Assembly: GCF_000204055.1 (NCBI RefSeq)
Contig: NW_006768769.1
Span: forward strand, 2,411,942-2,475,941
Reading direction: 5' to 3'
Length of the DNA: 64,000 nt
Origin: Melampsora larici-populina 98AG31
Lineage: Eukaryota; Basidiomycota; Pucciniomycetes; Pucciniales; Melampsoraceae
Numbering within the stretch: position 1 is the first letter of the stretch; every line of letters starts with the position of its first letter. Below, in pieces: positions 33,401 to 43,493 of this stretch. The position numbers were made by a program, and so were the translations under genes. The notes below the pieces were generated by a model. That model was given only the letters and a program-made list of their open reading frames with translations. It did not search any database and was not told the DNA's origin.

Positions 33401-34987
33401 CAGAACACAATACCGATGAACTGGAAGACGAAGACTTGGCGCCACCAGTCCCAAGTGAAGAGGGGGCTGGTTTGATTGATGACGAAGCTGAATGGGACCA
33501 GGCCGATGCTGAGGATGAAGAAACTCCAACCGTTCTGTTGGAGCAAGAAGTTGCTCCAACACATCGTTGGCAAGCTAATCAATTAGACTTCATTTTGAAT
33601 AAGGTAAAGTCATTTTTTTACACAATCACTCAAAATTTCAATTAACATGGATTAATCACCTGCTTCAATTTCTAGGTGGACTTCATTGTTTGTCGGATCA
33701 CTCGCTCTGCGGCGTGGCGCAAGGAATTTGCGCGTGTAAGTGCAAAGAAAGGCTTCACTGGGCCACTTATCGCAGGTTACGGGATTAGGTGGAACATCAA
33801 ATATGAAAGTAGACATAAGGCTTGGCTGGCCCAAAGTGTAAGTTTGTTTTCTTCATCGTTGTGTTTCTAAATCATATAATGATTTCACCTCTTTAAGCTG
33901 ACCATATCAAACAAATCCCCGTAGGTCATTGACCAGTTGTGTAAAGAGGATCTCGACAGAGTTCTTGCAGTGGGACGGCGCCCGAGGAAAAATGGAAAGC
34001 CCTATGGGTATTTCCATCAACTTGAAATCACCACCTCCGAGTGGGCTCAATTTCGAAGGGTTAACGATGAGCTGGAGGTATGTAGGACTTTGTTTTGAAT
34101 CCTTTTGTTAATGTGTGTCTTACAAATTATCAAATTTGTCAGATCTTTCTCGCCACCACCCTCAAGATGGAAGGCGACGGGCCTACCGGGTGTATGGTGA
34201 TACCCAAATATGTCAAGCTTCGACATAAGCTAAAGGAGAAGGTTGATAAGCTGAGCAGTTCGGATGCGATTTATCCCATGCTAGCAAAGATGCTCGCAAA
34301 AACCCAGGAATACCTTTACGAGGTGCTGGGATGCGAGAGCCTGGTCATGGCAACATTGCTTCATCCCTTATTTTGGCTCAAATTCTTTGTCAAATGGTTC
34401 GGTGGAAAGACAGCATCAATCCCGATGAAGGCAGAATCAATCTTACGTCGCATTTACTTGGACTACGAATCAACTTTGCCACGTCACCCATCTGGCCATC
34501 AAGCGTCTAGCAGTAGCTTGAATCCATCTGCAGGCGGACCGAAGATGTTTCATGACGATACTGAATCAGATGAAGAACAGGACAAAACTATCAACAATTC
34601 TTTAGAGAACTACTTGCGCATGTCAGATAGGATGCGAAGTACTGAATACAATCTAGCAGACCCCAAGGCAGGACTGGTGTGGTGGTTGGTAAGCGAATTT
34701 CAATTCATATCATCATGATGAATGTTGTATCAATACTAATATACTGGTATGTGCTCTAGCGTCATGAAAAGGACTATCGAATTCTGGCCTTAATGGCACG
34801 TGATTACTTGGCAACCACTGGATCTTCATGCGCGGCGGAACGAATCTTTTCATGTGCCGCTGATGTCTGTGCCAGCAATCGAGGTAGTCTGCTGGCACGT
34901 AACATTGAGGCTCTGGTCTTGAGCCGTTTATGGTTAAGAGAAGGGGTAAGCCTTGGGGTGGAATTTGCAGAACTTGCGGCGGTTTTC

Positions 34988-35890
34988 TGTAAGAGTTCAA
35001 GTGCGGATTTTAGAATCTACGCAACCTAGAGCAGAATGCTATACGTGGACAGACAGGTTGAGGTGTGAGCTCTAAGTGAACTCAACGATGATAGACGGCG
35101 GAGAAATGATCACGCTCTTACCTGGACAGACAGGTTGAGGTGTGAGCTCTAAGTGAACTCGACGATGATAGACGGCGGAGAAATGATCACGCTCTTACCT
35201 GCAAGTAGTGCAGGAGGGAAACAAAAAGAGAATCTGAGTGTTCTCGTTCCTAACGGTGTTTGATTTCAAATCACACAAAAGTAGAGAAAAGACGAGAACA
35301 GAAAAAGAACTAAGTAAAAGATTAATCACCTGGACAGACAGGTTGAGGTGTGAGCTCTAAGTGAACTCGACGATGATAGACGGCGGAGAAATGATCACGC
35401 TCTTACCTGCAAGTAGTGCAGGAGGGAAACAAAAAGAGAACTATCGAGGTCGAGTGAGCTAAGTCCAGGAGATAGGTAACAGTAATGTGAGAGGAGATAA
35501 AAGCTTACTCTGAGTGTTCTCGTTCCTAACGGTGAGGAACAAACTCAGAGCACAAGAGAGAGCGGGTATATGTGGACACTCAAGAATCAAGAATGAAACA
35601 ATGAAAAACTCTGACAAGAATGAGACTCGACCAATATGGACAACTGAACAGAGAAGAAGAAACATAACTACATTGATAAATCCCAAAAGAGAGTAGTAAC
35701 AAACACACGCCTTATCCTAATCCGTACTTTGATACCATTCCTTCAGACACGCCATAAAGCCCTTGATGATTTGATGCAATTTGAGCTTCTTCTTCTTGAA
35801 ACCGTTCCTAGCCTTGACTCAACATACTTCTGAGTCATCACATGTATGATTCGTGATGGTCTTGAACACATACGTCTTTTTACCACAACA
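34988..35890 (-). repeat. 3' LTR of copia element (903 bp)
   Basis: Ends TGTAAGAG...CCACAACA on the plus strand. It contains tandem copies of a 77-bp unit starting CCTGGACAGACAGG: two adjacent near 35045-35198 and one separate copy from about 35330. Internal duplication also repeats the phrase CTGAGTGTTCTCGTTCC. Confidence 0.9.
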
Positions 35891-35902
35891 CACCCCCTCA
35901 AG
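35891..35902 (-). promoter_or_regulatory. Polypurine tract of copia element
   Basis: The minus strand reads TTGAGGGGGTG immediately before the LTR start TGTTGTGG. Confidence 0.85.
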
Positions 35903-35906
35903 ATCA

Positions 35907-38900
35907 TCACGATATGGTTTTGAGTCCTAACAGTTTTCTGAGTTTCGCAAATTGAGCTGAACCCAGAGGTTTGGTGAGTAGATCGGCCACCATGAGATGG
36001 GTGGGGCAGTGTTTGATGCTGAGTTTGCCTGACTTCACAACCTCCCTGATCCAGTGGTAGTGGATTTCTATATGTTTGGTTCTGGCATGAAAGATTGTCT
36101 TGTTTGTAAGGTGAATTGCTCCTTTGTTGTCGCTTTCCAGAATGGTCGGGTTTAGATCTTCGTATCCAAGCTTTGACATCATGGTTCGAAGCCAGACCAG
36201 TTCCTGACCAGCTTCTGTGATAGCTCGGTATTCAGCCTCGGTCAATGATAGGGCTACAGTGGGTTGAAGCCTACTCCTCCAGGATATGGCTCCGTTGGCC
36301 AGTATGAATACGTAACCGGTGGTTGATCGTTGGGTGTCCTTGTCACCCGCCCAGTCAGCGTCGCACATGGCTTGGGGGCAGAGCTCGCTTTTCAGGCCTT
36401 GGAGAATGATTGGTTTTGAGTCTCGAGAGTAGACAATCCCGATGTTGACCGTGCCCTTCAGATAACGTAGAACATGACGGGCGGCGTCCCAATGCTTGTA
36501 GCCAGGCCAGTCAAGGTGTTGAGACAAGGTCCCAACTGCATGCGCTAAGTCAGGTCGGGTGCATTGCGCGAGGTACATCAGAGAGCCTACCAAACTTCGA
36601 TAGGGAAGGTTCTGAGATTTGAAGTCTTCAATTTCCTCAAAGTCGGGCTTGTAGAGTTTGAGCGAAGAAGGGAACGGAGTACTGGCAGCTTTGACTTCGG
36701 TCGATTCAAATCGTTCCAGGACTTTGAGTGCATATGAGCTTTGACATATTGAGTACATGGATTCACTTTGCCTCTTGATTTCAATACCAACGACAGTAAA
36801 AGCTACTCCTAGATCCTCCATCTCCCAACGGGATGAGATCTCCTTCTTGAAGGTGACAATATTGTTTCCAGTGATTGCAAGGTTGTCCACGTGTACATAC
36901 ACGGCTGTGAAGCTCTCGGCCTGTCGTCTGATGTAAATACAGTGATCAACCTCACATTGCTCGAAACCCACGCTGATGAGGAACTCTTCAATGTCGTCTT
37001 GCCAATACTTAGGGGCTTGTTTCAAGCCGTAGAGAGACTTGAGTAGGAGGCACACTTTCATTTCTTCTCCGGCTTGCCTGAATCCCTTGGGCTGCTCGAC
37101 GTAGATAGTCTCAAACAGATCGCTGTTCAGGAAAGCTGTGACAGCATCCATTTGATGGACTTCCCACCCGAAATAGGCGGCTATAGCAATAAGAATTCTG
37201 AGAGAAGTAGGTTTGCCTGTTGGTGCAAACGTCTCGAAGTAGTCTTCACCTTCAACCTGGGTGTTACCCATGGCCACGAACCGAGCCTTGAACTTGACGG
37301 CATTATTGGGATCGGAAGTTGGTTTCTTTCGAAACAGCCAGAGGCCTCTGATGACATTAGCTGATTTAGGTCTGTCAACAAGAACCCAGACCTTCTTGTC
37401 GTGCATGGCTCTAATTTCCTTTTCGCACGCTTTAGTCCATTCAGCACCTTCAGGTCCATTTACAGCTTTCAGGTAAGATCGAGGAACATCTTGTGACAAA
37501 GTTACTATGTTGCACTGTGGCAGGACACAATCAAAAAGTTGATTGAGCTCCCACGCGGTGACCAGCGACGAGTTGGCGAAGTCATTTCCTGTGGCAGTGG
37601 CTGAGTACTTTACGGGTTCCTTGACTCTCGTGGATCTTCTGATTTGAACAGGTTGAGTGGTAGGTATGTTCAGAGGCGTAGACGAAGTTGGGGCAGGAGT
37701 CTGAGGGTCTTCCGGCGACTCGGCGTCAAGCACCGGACCAGGAGTTTGATGTTCATCTTCGATGGTCTCTTCATCGCTGTCATCATCGAAGAACTGCATG
37801 TTGACGGTGGAGTTGTTTGGTTCTGCTGGTTTAAGCTGAGAGTGGTCATTTGATTGATTTAAGAAGGGGTACTCATTTTCTTTGAAAGTGGCGTTATGGG
37901 TAATGATGACCTTTTGAGAGATGAAGTCAAAAATGTGGTAATTGAAGTTGTCTTCTTCAAAACCCACAAGGGCACCCTTCGAACTGACCGGGGCAAATTT
38001 TGATCCACGCAGTTCTTTGCGTATCAGGGAGTAAGCGAGGCAGCCAAATACTCTGAGATGATTAACAGAAGGCTTGCAAAAGTGCCAGACTTCAAACGGG
38101 GTCAGATTGTTGCTAAGAGCCTTTGTGATAGTGCGGTTGGTGAGAAAAACTGCAGCATTACAAGCCTGTACCCAGAAGCGAAGTGGTACACCAGCCTCTA
38201 TCATCATACTCCTGGCCTTAGTGCTGATCGTGCGGTTTCCTCTTTCAGAGACACCGTTTTCTTCTGGCGTGTGAGCTGCAGTAAGGTGGAGAGTGATTCC
38301 TTTTTCTCTCAGTTCAGCACCTAAGAGGTCATTGACAAATTCTCCTCCTCTGTCGAGAGTGAATTGCTTTAACATTTTGCAGGTTTGGCGTTCAGAAAGA
38401 GCAATGTATGCTTTAAAAATCTCGAAAACTGTCTCCTTAGATTTATCTTTCATGAAGTATATGTGACGGTACGTGGAATAGTCATCACAAAATAGGGCGT
38501 AATAAATTTCATTTTTCAGTCCCGGGGTCCTGATGATACCACTTAGGTCTACGTGTACATTTTCAAGAAAACAAGACGCCCTTGGTCGAGTGGAGGAATG
38601 AGGAATCTTGTGATTCTTTGAGAGCGAACAAGTTTCACATTCAACAAGCTGAGAAAGATTTTTAGAAAGACCCAGAGCACTCTTATGATTACACATTATT
38701 CTGAGGTATCTTGAGCTGAGGTGGCCTAGACGACGGTGTTGTAAATGATTGTCATCTTCAGTTGATGTCGTTTGAGCAGTTGAATGAGTGACGGGACTCA
38801 CCGGATCAAGAGCCACATACATGAGGTTGTTTGACGCAAAGACACTGTTGAAAAGTGCTTCCCCTTTGAAAATGAGAGAGAAGCAATTTGCATCGTTTGG

Positions 38901-40493
38901 GTGAATGAGGACTTGAACACCCTTCTTGAGCATAGCCCCTCCGGCTAGGAGGTTTTGAGCTAAGTCCGGAACATACAGGCTGTTGTTGATTTCAAAAACC
39001 TTTCCAGATCCTGATTTGAGCTGAACCGTACCCGTGGAGTGGACAGCTAGCGAGGCGTCACCTCCTGCAAGCTTCAGTCGCTTCGACGAGTCTTCGACCT
39101 TGACCAGGGATTCGGTTGAGAACAGAGCATTGCTCTTAAACATATAGTGTGTTGCTCCAGTATCGTAGAGGGCCCAGTGTCCACCACTTTCATTCACAAC
39201 ATTTGCTGCAGGGGAGTCTTCGTCAAACACGGTGTGGGAGGATTCAAAGGTAGTCGAGGCAGATGCTGAAGCAGTGATGTCGGGCACAAGATGTTCATCC
39301 AGGTAGATGTGAAGTGAAGCAAATGGATTGTTGGACGCAACAGCCACACTTGCGGAGGGAAGAGTCAACTGTTTCACACCGGATACATTTGGAGGAAGAG
39401 ACGATAGATTGCGACTGGGTTGAGAGTTGTTCCTCTTCGCTTCCATCTGTGAAATCCATTGATCTCTAGCTGCTCGATTCTTTGGTTTGGCAAAGCATTT
39501 CTCTTCATCGTGCGTGGTGGAGATGCATTTGTGTTCAGTGCATCGGGGTTTGAAACGACGGGATGATCCGCCACTAGATTGGGCAGCAGAAGCATGATAG
39601 TTGACTTGACTAGCTTGAACGATGGCCGGAGTAGAGAATCCTCCGTTTCGAGCTTCGTAGTCAATCAAGTATTGAACTACACCTTCACGAGTAAGAGGTA
39701 CGACTTTGTTGTATATGTTCTCAGAAACGTTTTCATTGATTCTCGATTTTACAGTTTTGATGAGTTTACGAGCGGCAGAGGAAGTTGACATATGGCCCTT
39801 ATATTTGACAAAGTCGGCTATAAGGTTGTTGAATTTGTCGCAGTGATCCTTAAATGAGTCGGTGGAAAGTATTTTCATGTTGCTAATCGCGTCTTCAATA
39901 GTCTGAAGTCCTGCCTCTGAAATCTTTTGGTGATGATTCTTGAGGAAGGTCCAGATAAGAGAAGGTTCGTACATGATGTCGTCGTCGTCGTCTTCATCAA
40001 CTTCAGCCACATCACCCTCATCGTCTTCAGAATCGGTACTTCTCAGTTTAAGCATGGTTTGACATCTAGTCTTGTTATGACTATCCATCAAACCTAGAAG
40101 CCAGATAGATACCACTAGTTTGACTTTGATATGTTGATCATTTGTCAGGGAAGGAGCTTTGAAGTCGATGTTGGTGAGATAGGAGTGGTAGTCTATCAAT
40201 CTGAGCACACGTCTGATTTCGAGTGCCCATTCTGGGAAGTTACCGTCAGTGAGTTTGGTATCCAGTCCGTACTTGGCGAGCACCGAGTTCAGTTTTTGAA
40301 CAAACTGTTGGAGCGGAGTGCTAAATGCTCTGGAGTCTTCTCTTTCAGACATAGTTCCGGTTTCAGGAGAATTTGCAGAGGATTTAGGTGTTTCGGTACG
40401 TGAATTAGAAGTGTCCGAGACAGAGTCTTCAAAATTGTCTTCAGAGTCGGTGTGAACAGGATCTGGCGATGAAGCTGAGAAGGGCTGTGACAT
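35907..40493 (-). CDS. Ty1/copia Gag-Pol polyprotein (1528 aa) with altered RT active site
   Basis: One uninterrupted frame from the ATG at 40493. Order: gag region (about 1-330, UBN2-like helical), protease with DTGATHYMF (D444), GAG-pre-integrase zinc-binding HHCC (HRRLGHL ... CETCSLSKNH), integrase core (HVDLSG, FTLDRGGEF, PEENGVSERGN), reverse transcriptase (KARFVAMGNTQ, FAPTGKPTSLR, QMDAVTAFLN) and RNase H (YRAITEAGQELVWLR, ESDNKGAI, DLLTKPLG). The order PR-INT-RT-RH is that of Ty1/copia. The metal-binding YVDD box reads YVHVDN, and residue 1204 is Asn (codon 36884-36882, AAC) where the family has the second Asp. One GAC-to-AAC change would explain it. The polyprotein is therefore probably catalytically dead, or propagated in trans. 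There is no CCHC knuckle of the usual type in gag. Confidence 0.95.
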   Translation of the reverse strand: MSQPFSASSPDPVHTDSEDNFEDSVSDTSNSRTETPKSSANSPETGTMSEREDSRAFSTPLQQFVQKLNSVLAKYGLDTKLTDGNFPEWALEIRRVLRLIDYHSYLTNIDFKAPSLTNDQHIKVKLVVSIWLLGLMDSHNKTRCQTMLKLRSTDSEDDEGDVAEVDEDDDDDIMYEPSLIWTFLKNHHQKISEAGLQTIEDAISNMKILSTDSFKDHCDKFNNLIADFVKYKGHMSTSSAARKLIKTVKSRINENVSENIYNKVVPLTREGVVQYLIDYEARNGGFSTPAIVQASQVNYHASAAQSSGGSSRRFKPRCTEHKCISTTHDEEKCFAKPKNRAARDQWISQMEAKRNNSQPSRNLSSLPPNVSGVKQLTLPSASVAVASNNPFASLHIYLDEHLVPDITASASASTTFESSHTVFDEDSPAANVVNESGGHWALYDTGATHYMFKSNALFSTESLVKVEDSSKRLKLAGGDASLAVHSTGTVQLKSGSGKVFEINNSLYVPDLAQNLLAGGAMLKKGVQVLIHPNDANCFSLIFKGEALFNSVFASNNLMYVALDPVSPVTHSTAQTTSTEDDNHLQHRRLGHLSSRYLRIMCNHKSALGLSKNLSQLVECETCSLSKNHKIPHSSTRPRASCFLENVHVDLSGIIRTPGLKNEIYYALFCDDYSTYRHIYFMKDKSKETVFEIFKAYIALSERQTCKMLKQFTLDRGGEFVNDLLGAELREKGITLHLTAAHTPEENGVSERGNRTISTKARSMMIEAGVPLRFWVQACNAAVFLTNRTITKALSNNLTPFEVWHFCKPSVNHLRVFGCLAYSLIRKELRGSKFAPVSSKGALVGFEEDNFNYHIFDFISQKVIITHNATFKENEYPFLNQSNDHSQLKPAEPNNSTVNMQFFDDDSDEETIEDEHQTPGPVLDAESPEDPQTPAPTSSTPLNIPTTQPVQIRRSTRVKEPVKYSATATGNDFANSSLVTAWELNQLFDCVLPQCNIVTLSQDVPRSYLKAVNGPEGAEWTKACEKEIRAMHDKKVWVLVDRPKSANVIRGLWLFRKKPTSDPNNAVKFKARFVAMGNTQVEGEDYFETFAPTGKPTSLRILIAIAAYFGWEVHQMDAVTAFLNSDLFETIYVEQPKGFRQAGEEMKVCLLLKSLYGLKQAPKYWQDDIEEFLISVGFEQCEVDHCIYIRRQAESFTAVYVHVDNLAITGNNIVTFKKEISSRWEMEDLGVAFTVVGIEIKRQSESMYSICQSSYALKVLERFESTEVKAASTPFPSSLKLYKPDFEEIEDFKSQNLPYRSLVGSLMYLAQCTRPDLAHAVGTLSQHLDWPGYKHWDAARHVLRYLKGTVNIGIVYSRDSKPIILQGLKSELCPQAMCDADWAGDKDTQRSTTGYVFILANGAISWRSRLQPTVALSLTEAEYRAITEAGQELVWLRTMMSKLGYEDLNPTILESDNKGAIHLTNKTIFHARTKHIEIHYHWIREVVKSGKLSIKHCPTHLMVADLLTKPLGSAQFAKLRKLLGLKTIS

Positions 40494-40550
40494 ATACTGG
40501 ACAGTATGAGCAAGTTCGATGAGATGATGAGGTTCGTCGGATCTTTATTA

Positions 40551-40562
40551 CTCTCGCTACCA
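40551..40562 (-). promoter_or_regulatory. Primer binding site of copia element
   Basis: The minus strand reads TGGTAGCGAGAG directly after the 5' LTR. This is close to the initiator-methionine tRNA type site common in copia elements. Confidence 0.75.
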
Positions 40563-41542
40563 TGTAAGAGTTCAAGTGCGGATTTTAGAATCTACGCAAC
40601 CTAGAGCAGAATGCTATACCTGGACAGACAGGTTGAGGTGTGAGCTCTAAGTGAACTCGACGATGATAGACGGCGGAGAAATGATCACGCTCTTACCTGG
40701 ACAGACAGGTTGAGGTGTGAGCTCTAAGTGAACTCGACGATGATAGACGGCGGAGAAATGATCACGCTCTTACCTGGACAGACAGGTTGAGGTGTGAGCT
40801 CTAAGTGAACTCGACGATGATAGACGGCGGAGAAATGATCACGCTCTTACCTGCAAGTAGTGCAGGAGGGAAACAAAAAGAGAATCTGAGTGTTCTCGTT
40901 CCTAACGGTGTTTGATTTCAAATCACACAAAAGTAGAGAAAAGACGAGAACAGAAAAAGAACTAAGTAAAAGATTAATCACCTGGACAGACAGGTTGAGG
41001 TGTGAGCTCTAAGTGAACTCGACGATGATAGACGGCGGAGAAATGATCACGCTCTTACCTGCAAGTAGTGCAGGAGGGAAACAAAAAGAGAACTATCGAG
41101 GTCGAGTGAGCTAAGTCCAGGAGATAGGTAACAGTAATGTGAGAGGAGATAAAAGCTTACTCTGAGTGTTCTCGTTCCTAACGGTGAGGAACAAACTCAG
41201 AGCACAAGAGAGAGCGGGTATATGTGGACACTCAAGAATCAAGAATGAAACAATGAAAAACTCTGACAAGAATGAGACTCGACCAATATGGACAACTGAA
41301 CAGAGAAGAAGAAACATAACTACATTGATAAATCCCAAAAGAGAGTAGTAACAAACACACGCCTTATCCTAATCCGTACTTTGATACCATTCCTTCAGAC
41401 ACGCCATAAAGCCCTTGATGATTTGATGCAATTTGAGCTTCTTCTTCTTGAAACCGTTCCTAGCCTTGACTCAACATACTTCTGAGTCATCACATGTATG
41501 ATTCGTGATGGTCTTGAACACATACGTCTTTTTACCACAAAA
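40563..41542 (-). repeat. 5' LTR of copia element (980 bp)
   Basis: Same sequence as 34988-35890 plus exactly one more 77-bp unit: three adjacent copies at about 40619-40849, and a separate one from about 40980. It ends CCACAAAA where the partner ends CCACAACA. Confidence 0.9.
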
Positions 41543-42015
41543 TTTTCAAATTATTAGGTGTTACTTTGGATTAACGTTTTTCAAACTCTCTACAAAATCT
41601 ATGCTATGCTATACATTCTTACTATGCTGTTATGCCACCTTTTCTTCTTTTTATTTCCCTTCTTGTTTACTACTAAGCCCTTACATACAATACAATTATT
41701 TTAACTATGAGTTACATTTTTCTATGTAACTCCTGCCATTTGGCTTTGTAACGCTGATGTGTTGCTCCCTGCTAACCTGTGTTAACTGGTGCTACAAATA
41801 AGGCAGTAACGCCTGGTGCGTTGCTGTTGCGCAGCGGTGAGGAGCTGAGCTTACCTGAGGTTGGATTTTGTGTTGCTGGGTTCCGGTGCTACGTTACACG
41901 TGAAGCGGGCTCCCGGTGAATGTAGCGGAGCAACATTACAAAAAAATGCCTGTTAACGCGGCATTGCGTAGCTGGCCCAGGGTTGATTGGGCCAAGCATT
42001 TTAGCAAAATTAATA

Positions 42016-42220
42016 TGCCGGTTTGTGTAAACTTATCTAAGTCCCCCGCCGACCCGAGCCGGTCAACTCCCTGAGTTTATCTGCAGGCCCTACGCCGCGA
42101 GAGGGACTTTAACAAATTTGACTTTGTTACGGTGGCCGTGGACAGCCAAATCGGACAAAACGTGAAATGTGCAAAAATCTCAACAAAACACTTTGAAACA
42201 TCCCCCTTGAAAGCCCCGTT
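42016..42220. repeat. Outer part of the left arm of the second nest
   Basis: From about 42113 to 42220 this is the inverted counterpart of 47560-47660 (shared GGTGGCCGTGGAC, CCAAATCGGACAAAACGT and TTGAAAGCCCC). The part at 42036-42115 is framed by AAGTCCC and GAGAGGGACTT, an elongated version of the hairpin found in the arms. Confidence 0.6.
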
Positions 42221-42953
42221 GAGCATATCCCAAGCTCAAGTCTGTTGGCCCAATCATAAGGATCACATGACTTGGGCCTTGGTCTTGCTTGCTTGATATT
42301 GTTTCTTTGTTTGTCTTTCTTCTCACAACAATTTGCTTTCATAAGAATTGGAGTCGTTTTGCTCATGACCTACACATGTTGGATTTGAAGAGCTGCAATA
42401 TTCCAGAATATGTGATAGAGTCTTCCAAAGACATCATCATTTATCAGTTGTCCAGTAAATACAACATTTGTGGGATACAAAGTTAAAACTGGGATTTTTT
42501 TCCCAGTTTCCTAGTTTTTGTTTTTGGCTGTGTTTGGAACTTTCCCACGTTCTCCCAGTTTCCCAGTTTGCGTTTTTGGTGGTATTTGGGAAACTGGGAA
42601 ACTGGGAACAAACTCCCAGTTTTAACTTTGTATCCCCTAATTGTGATTTAAGACGATGATTTTTGTTGTCAAACAATTGGTTTGTCTCAACTCAGGATTT
42701 CTAATGTAAATTTCTTAAAGATTGATCTTTGTTTATTGGGATGGTGATATGATAGTATGTAAATATCTACAATGATCTAACATTGCCATTCATCTTGGAT
42801 ATGGGTTGATCAGGATCTGAAGAAACGATGCGATACATATAGATTGTAGATCTCAGAAGCCGTAATAGTATGCTGAGCATAGTTCTTGGGGACTAGGGTG
42901 CAAACCCGGGCAGAGTGCTGTCCGGCACAGCGGACTTGAGCTCGGGACATGCT
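42221..42953. mobile_element. 0.73-kb TIR element inside the left arm, itself holding a MITE
   Basis: The left end GAGCATATCCCAAGCTCAAG is the inverted counterpart of the right end CTTGAGCTCGGGACATGCTC (27-bp TIR with few mismatches). It separates two stretches of the left arm that are continuous in the right arm. No coding capacity. Confidence 0.65.
42472..42636. mobile_element. 165-bp MITE, ends GGGATACAAAGTTAAAACTG
   Basis: Near-perfect long inverted repeats (GGGATACAAAGTTAAAACTG, then several copies of TCCCAGTTTC on either side) make almost the whole element a hairpin. The flanks are TGT and CTAA, so the target duplication is unclear. Confidence 0.75.
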
Positions 42954-43493
42954 CCATGCTAACCTAACTAAGTCCCTCTCAGACAAACGAGTAGTCGAGA
43001 GAGGGACTTATAGCTTATCCACGAAATTTGGCGTGTGAGCCTGTGGACCTTTGGCTGGAGCATTTTTCAAACTAACACACTGCATTATATTGCTTACAAA
43101 ACCCCCCCGGAGCCAAGGAATGAATTATTCTGTGAATCATTCTACATACACGGGTTTTTTTAGATAGAGACTTACCCCCAGGAAGGTCATCAAAACATTG
43201 CTTGAAAAACTCCTCTTTCCTGTAAACTTCGAGTGTGGTTGAGAGTTTCTCAAAGACATGAGTAAATGACTCTCTGAAACCTCCGCAGCGAATTACAGAG
43301 GATGGAAATTATCCAAAACATTGATCTTGAATAGATTGATAGCCATTTGGTTTGGCATGCTGATACCGGCACAGGTGTATGTAGGATGATTCACAGCACA
43401 AATTTTTTCTTGGCTCCAGAGGAGTTTTGTAAACAAGATAATGCAGTGTCTTGATTTGAAAATTGCCCCAGCCAAAGGTCCACAGGCTCACAC

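Larger units (their letters stand above)
34988..41542 (-). mobile_element. Complete Ty1/copia LTR retrotransposon, recent insertion
   Basis: 6555 bp, minus orientation. LTRs at 34988-35890 and 40563-41542. The TSD is TTTTC at 34983-34987 and 41543-41547. PBS and polypurine tract are in place and one uninterrupted gag-pol frame fills the interior. The LTRs are almost identical apart from a few substitutions and one extra 77-bp tandem unit. It sits in the last exon of hAT 1. Confidence 0.95.
31591..41574 (+). pseudogene. hAT transposase, interrupted by copia insertion and an in-frame TGA
   Basis: Exons include 31591-31893, 31972-32142, 32229-32711, one from 32796, and later pieces to 34987. 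Domains in order: a basic Ser-rich N-terminus, a BED zinc finger (YVCRFCHRDEKHP ... WSHRNGY), the RNase-H-like core with VHDGWTSKGNRHGF and TTDSGSNNK, FCFCHKLAL, YGIRWNIKYES, and the C-terminal hATC dimerisation region (LALMARDYLATTGSSCAAE). A TGA at 32131-32133 lies in frame in exon 2. The copia LTR begins at 34988 inside the last exon. Beyond the copia element the same frame resumes after the TSD at 41543-41547 and ends at 41572-41574. This copy is inactive. Confidence 0.88.
30976..41985 (+). mobile_element. hAT transposon 1, split by a copia insertion
   Basis: The ends AACCCTGGGCCAG (left) and its complement ending GGGTTG (right) are flanked by a perfect 8-bp duplication ATTGGGCC (30968-30975, 41986-41993). 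It encodes a BED-finger hAT transposase on the plus strand. Without the 6.56-kb copia element it is about 4.45 kb. Subterminal DNA on both sides is packed with GTTACG/CGTAAC/GTAGC words (30990-31190 and 41745-41975), probably transposase binding sites. Confidence 0.9.
29093..42015. mobile_element. Outer TIR element hosting nested hAT and copia insertions
   Basis: The left end from 29093 reads TATTAC then TTTTGCTAAAATGCTTGGCC. The right end, read on the minus strand from 42015, gives TATTAA then TTTTGCTAAAATGCTTGGCC. Similarity continues for about 90 bp (through TTTCACCGCAGCAGTCAC) but is interrupted on the right by the hAT at 30976-41985. Without that insertion the element is about 1.9 kb. 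It contains a MITE at 30317 and no recognised transposase, so it is probably non-autonomous. Its superfamily is unknown. Confidence 0.7.

Noticed and set aside
32304..33582. Long minus-strand frames opposite the hAT 1 exons
   Set aside because: They are antisense shadows of the transposase coding sequence.
35045..35410. 77-bp repeats in the copia LTR as a CRISPR array
   Set aside because: Units are adjacent without unique spacers, lie in an LTR, and the genome is eukaryotic.
35459..35696. Identical open frames in both copia LTRs (also 41111-41348)
   Set aside because: They lie in the LTR and are present twice only because the LTR is. The sequence has no protein-like motif.
37074..40403. Plus-strand frames opposite the copia polyprotein
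   Set aside because: They are antisense shadows of an unequivocal Gag-Pol frame.
42840..42960. Possible tRNA-like sequence around AACCCGGGC
   Set aside because: No T-loop consensus or acceptor stem could be formed. It is better explained as the end of a TIR element.
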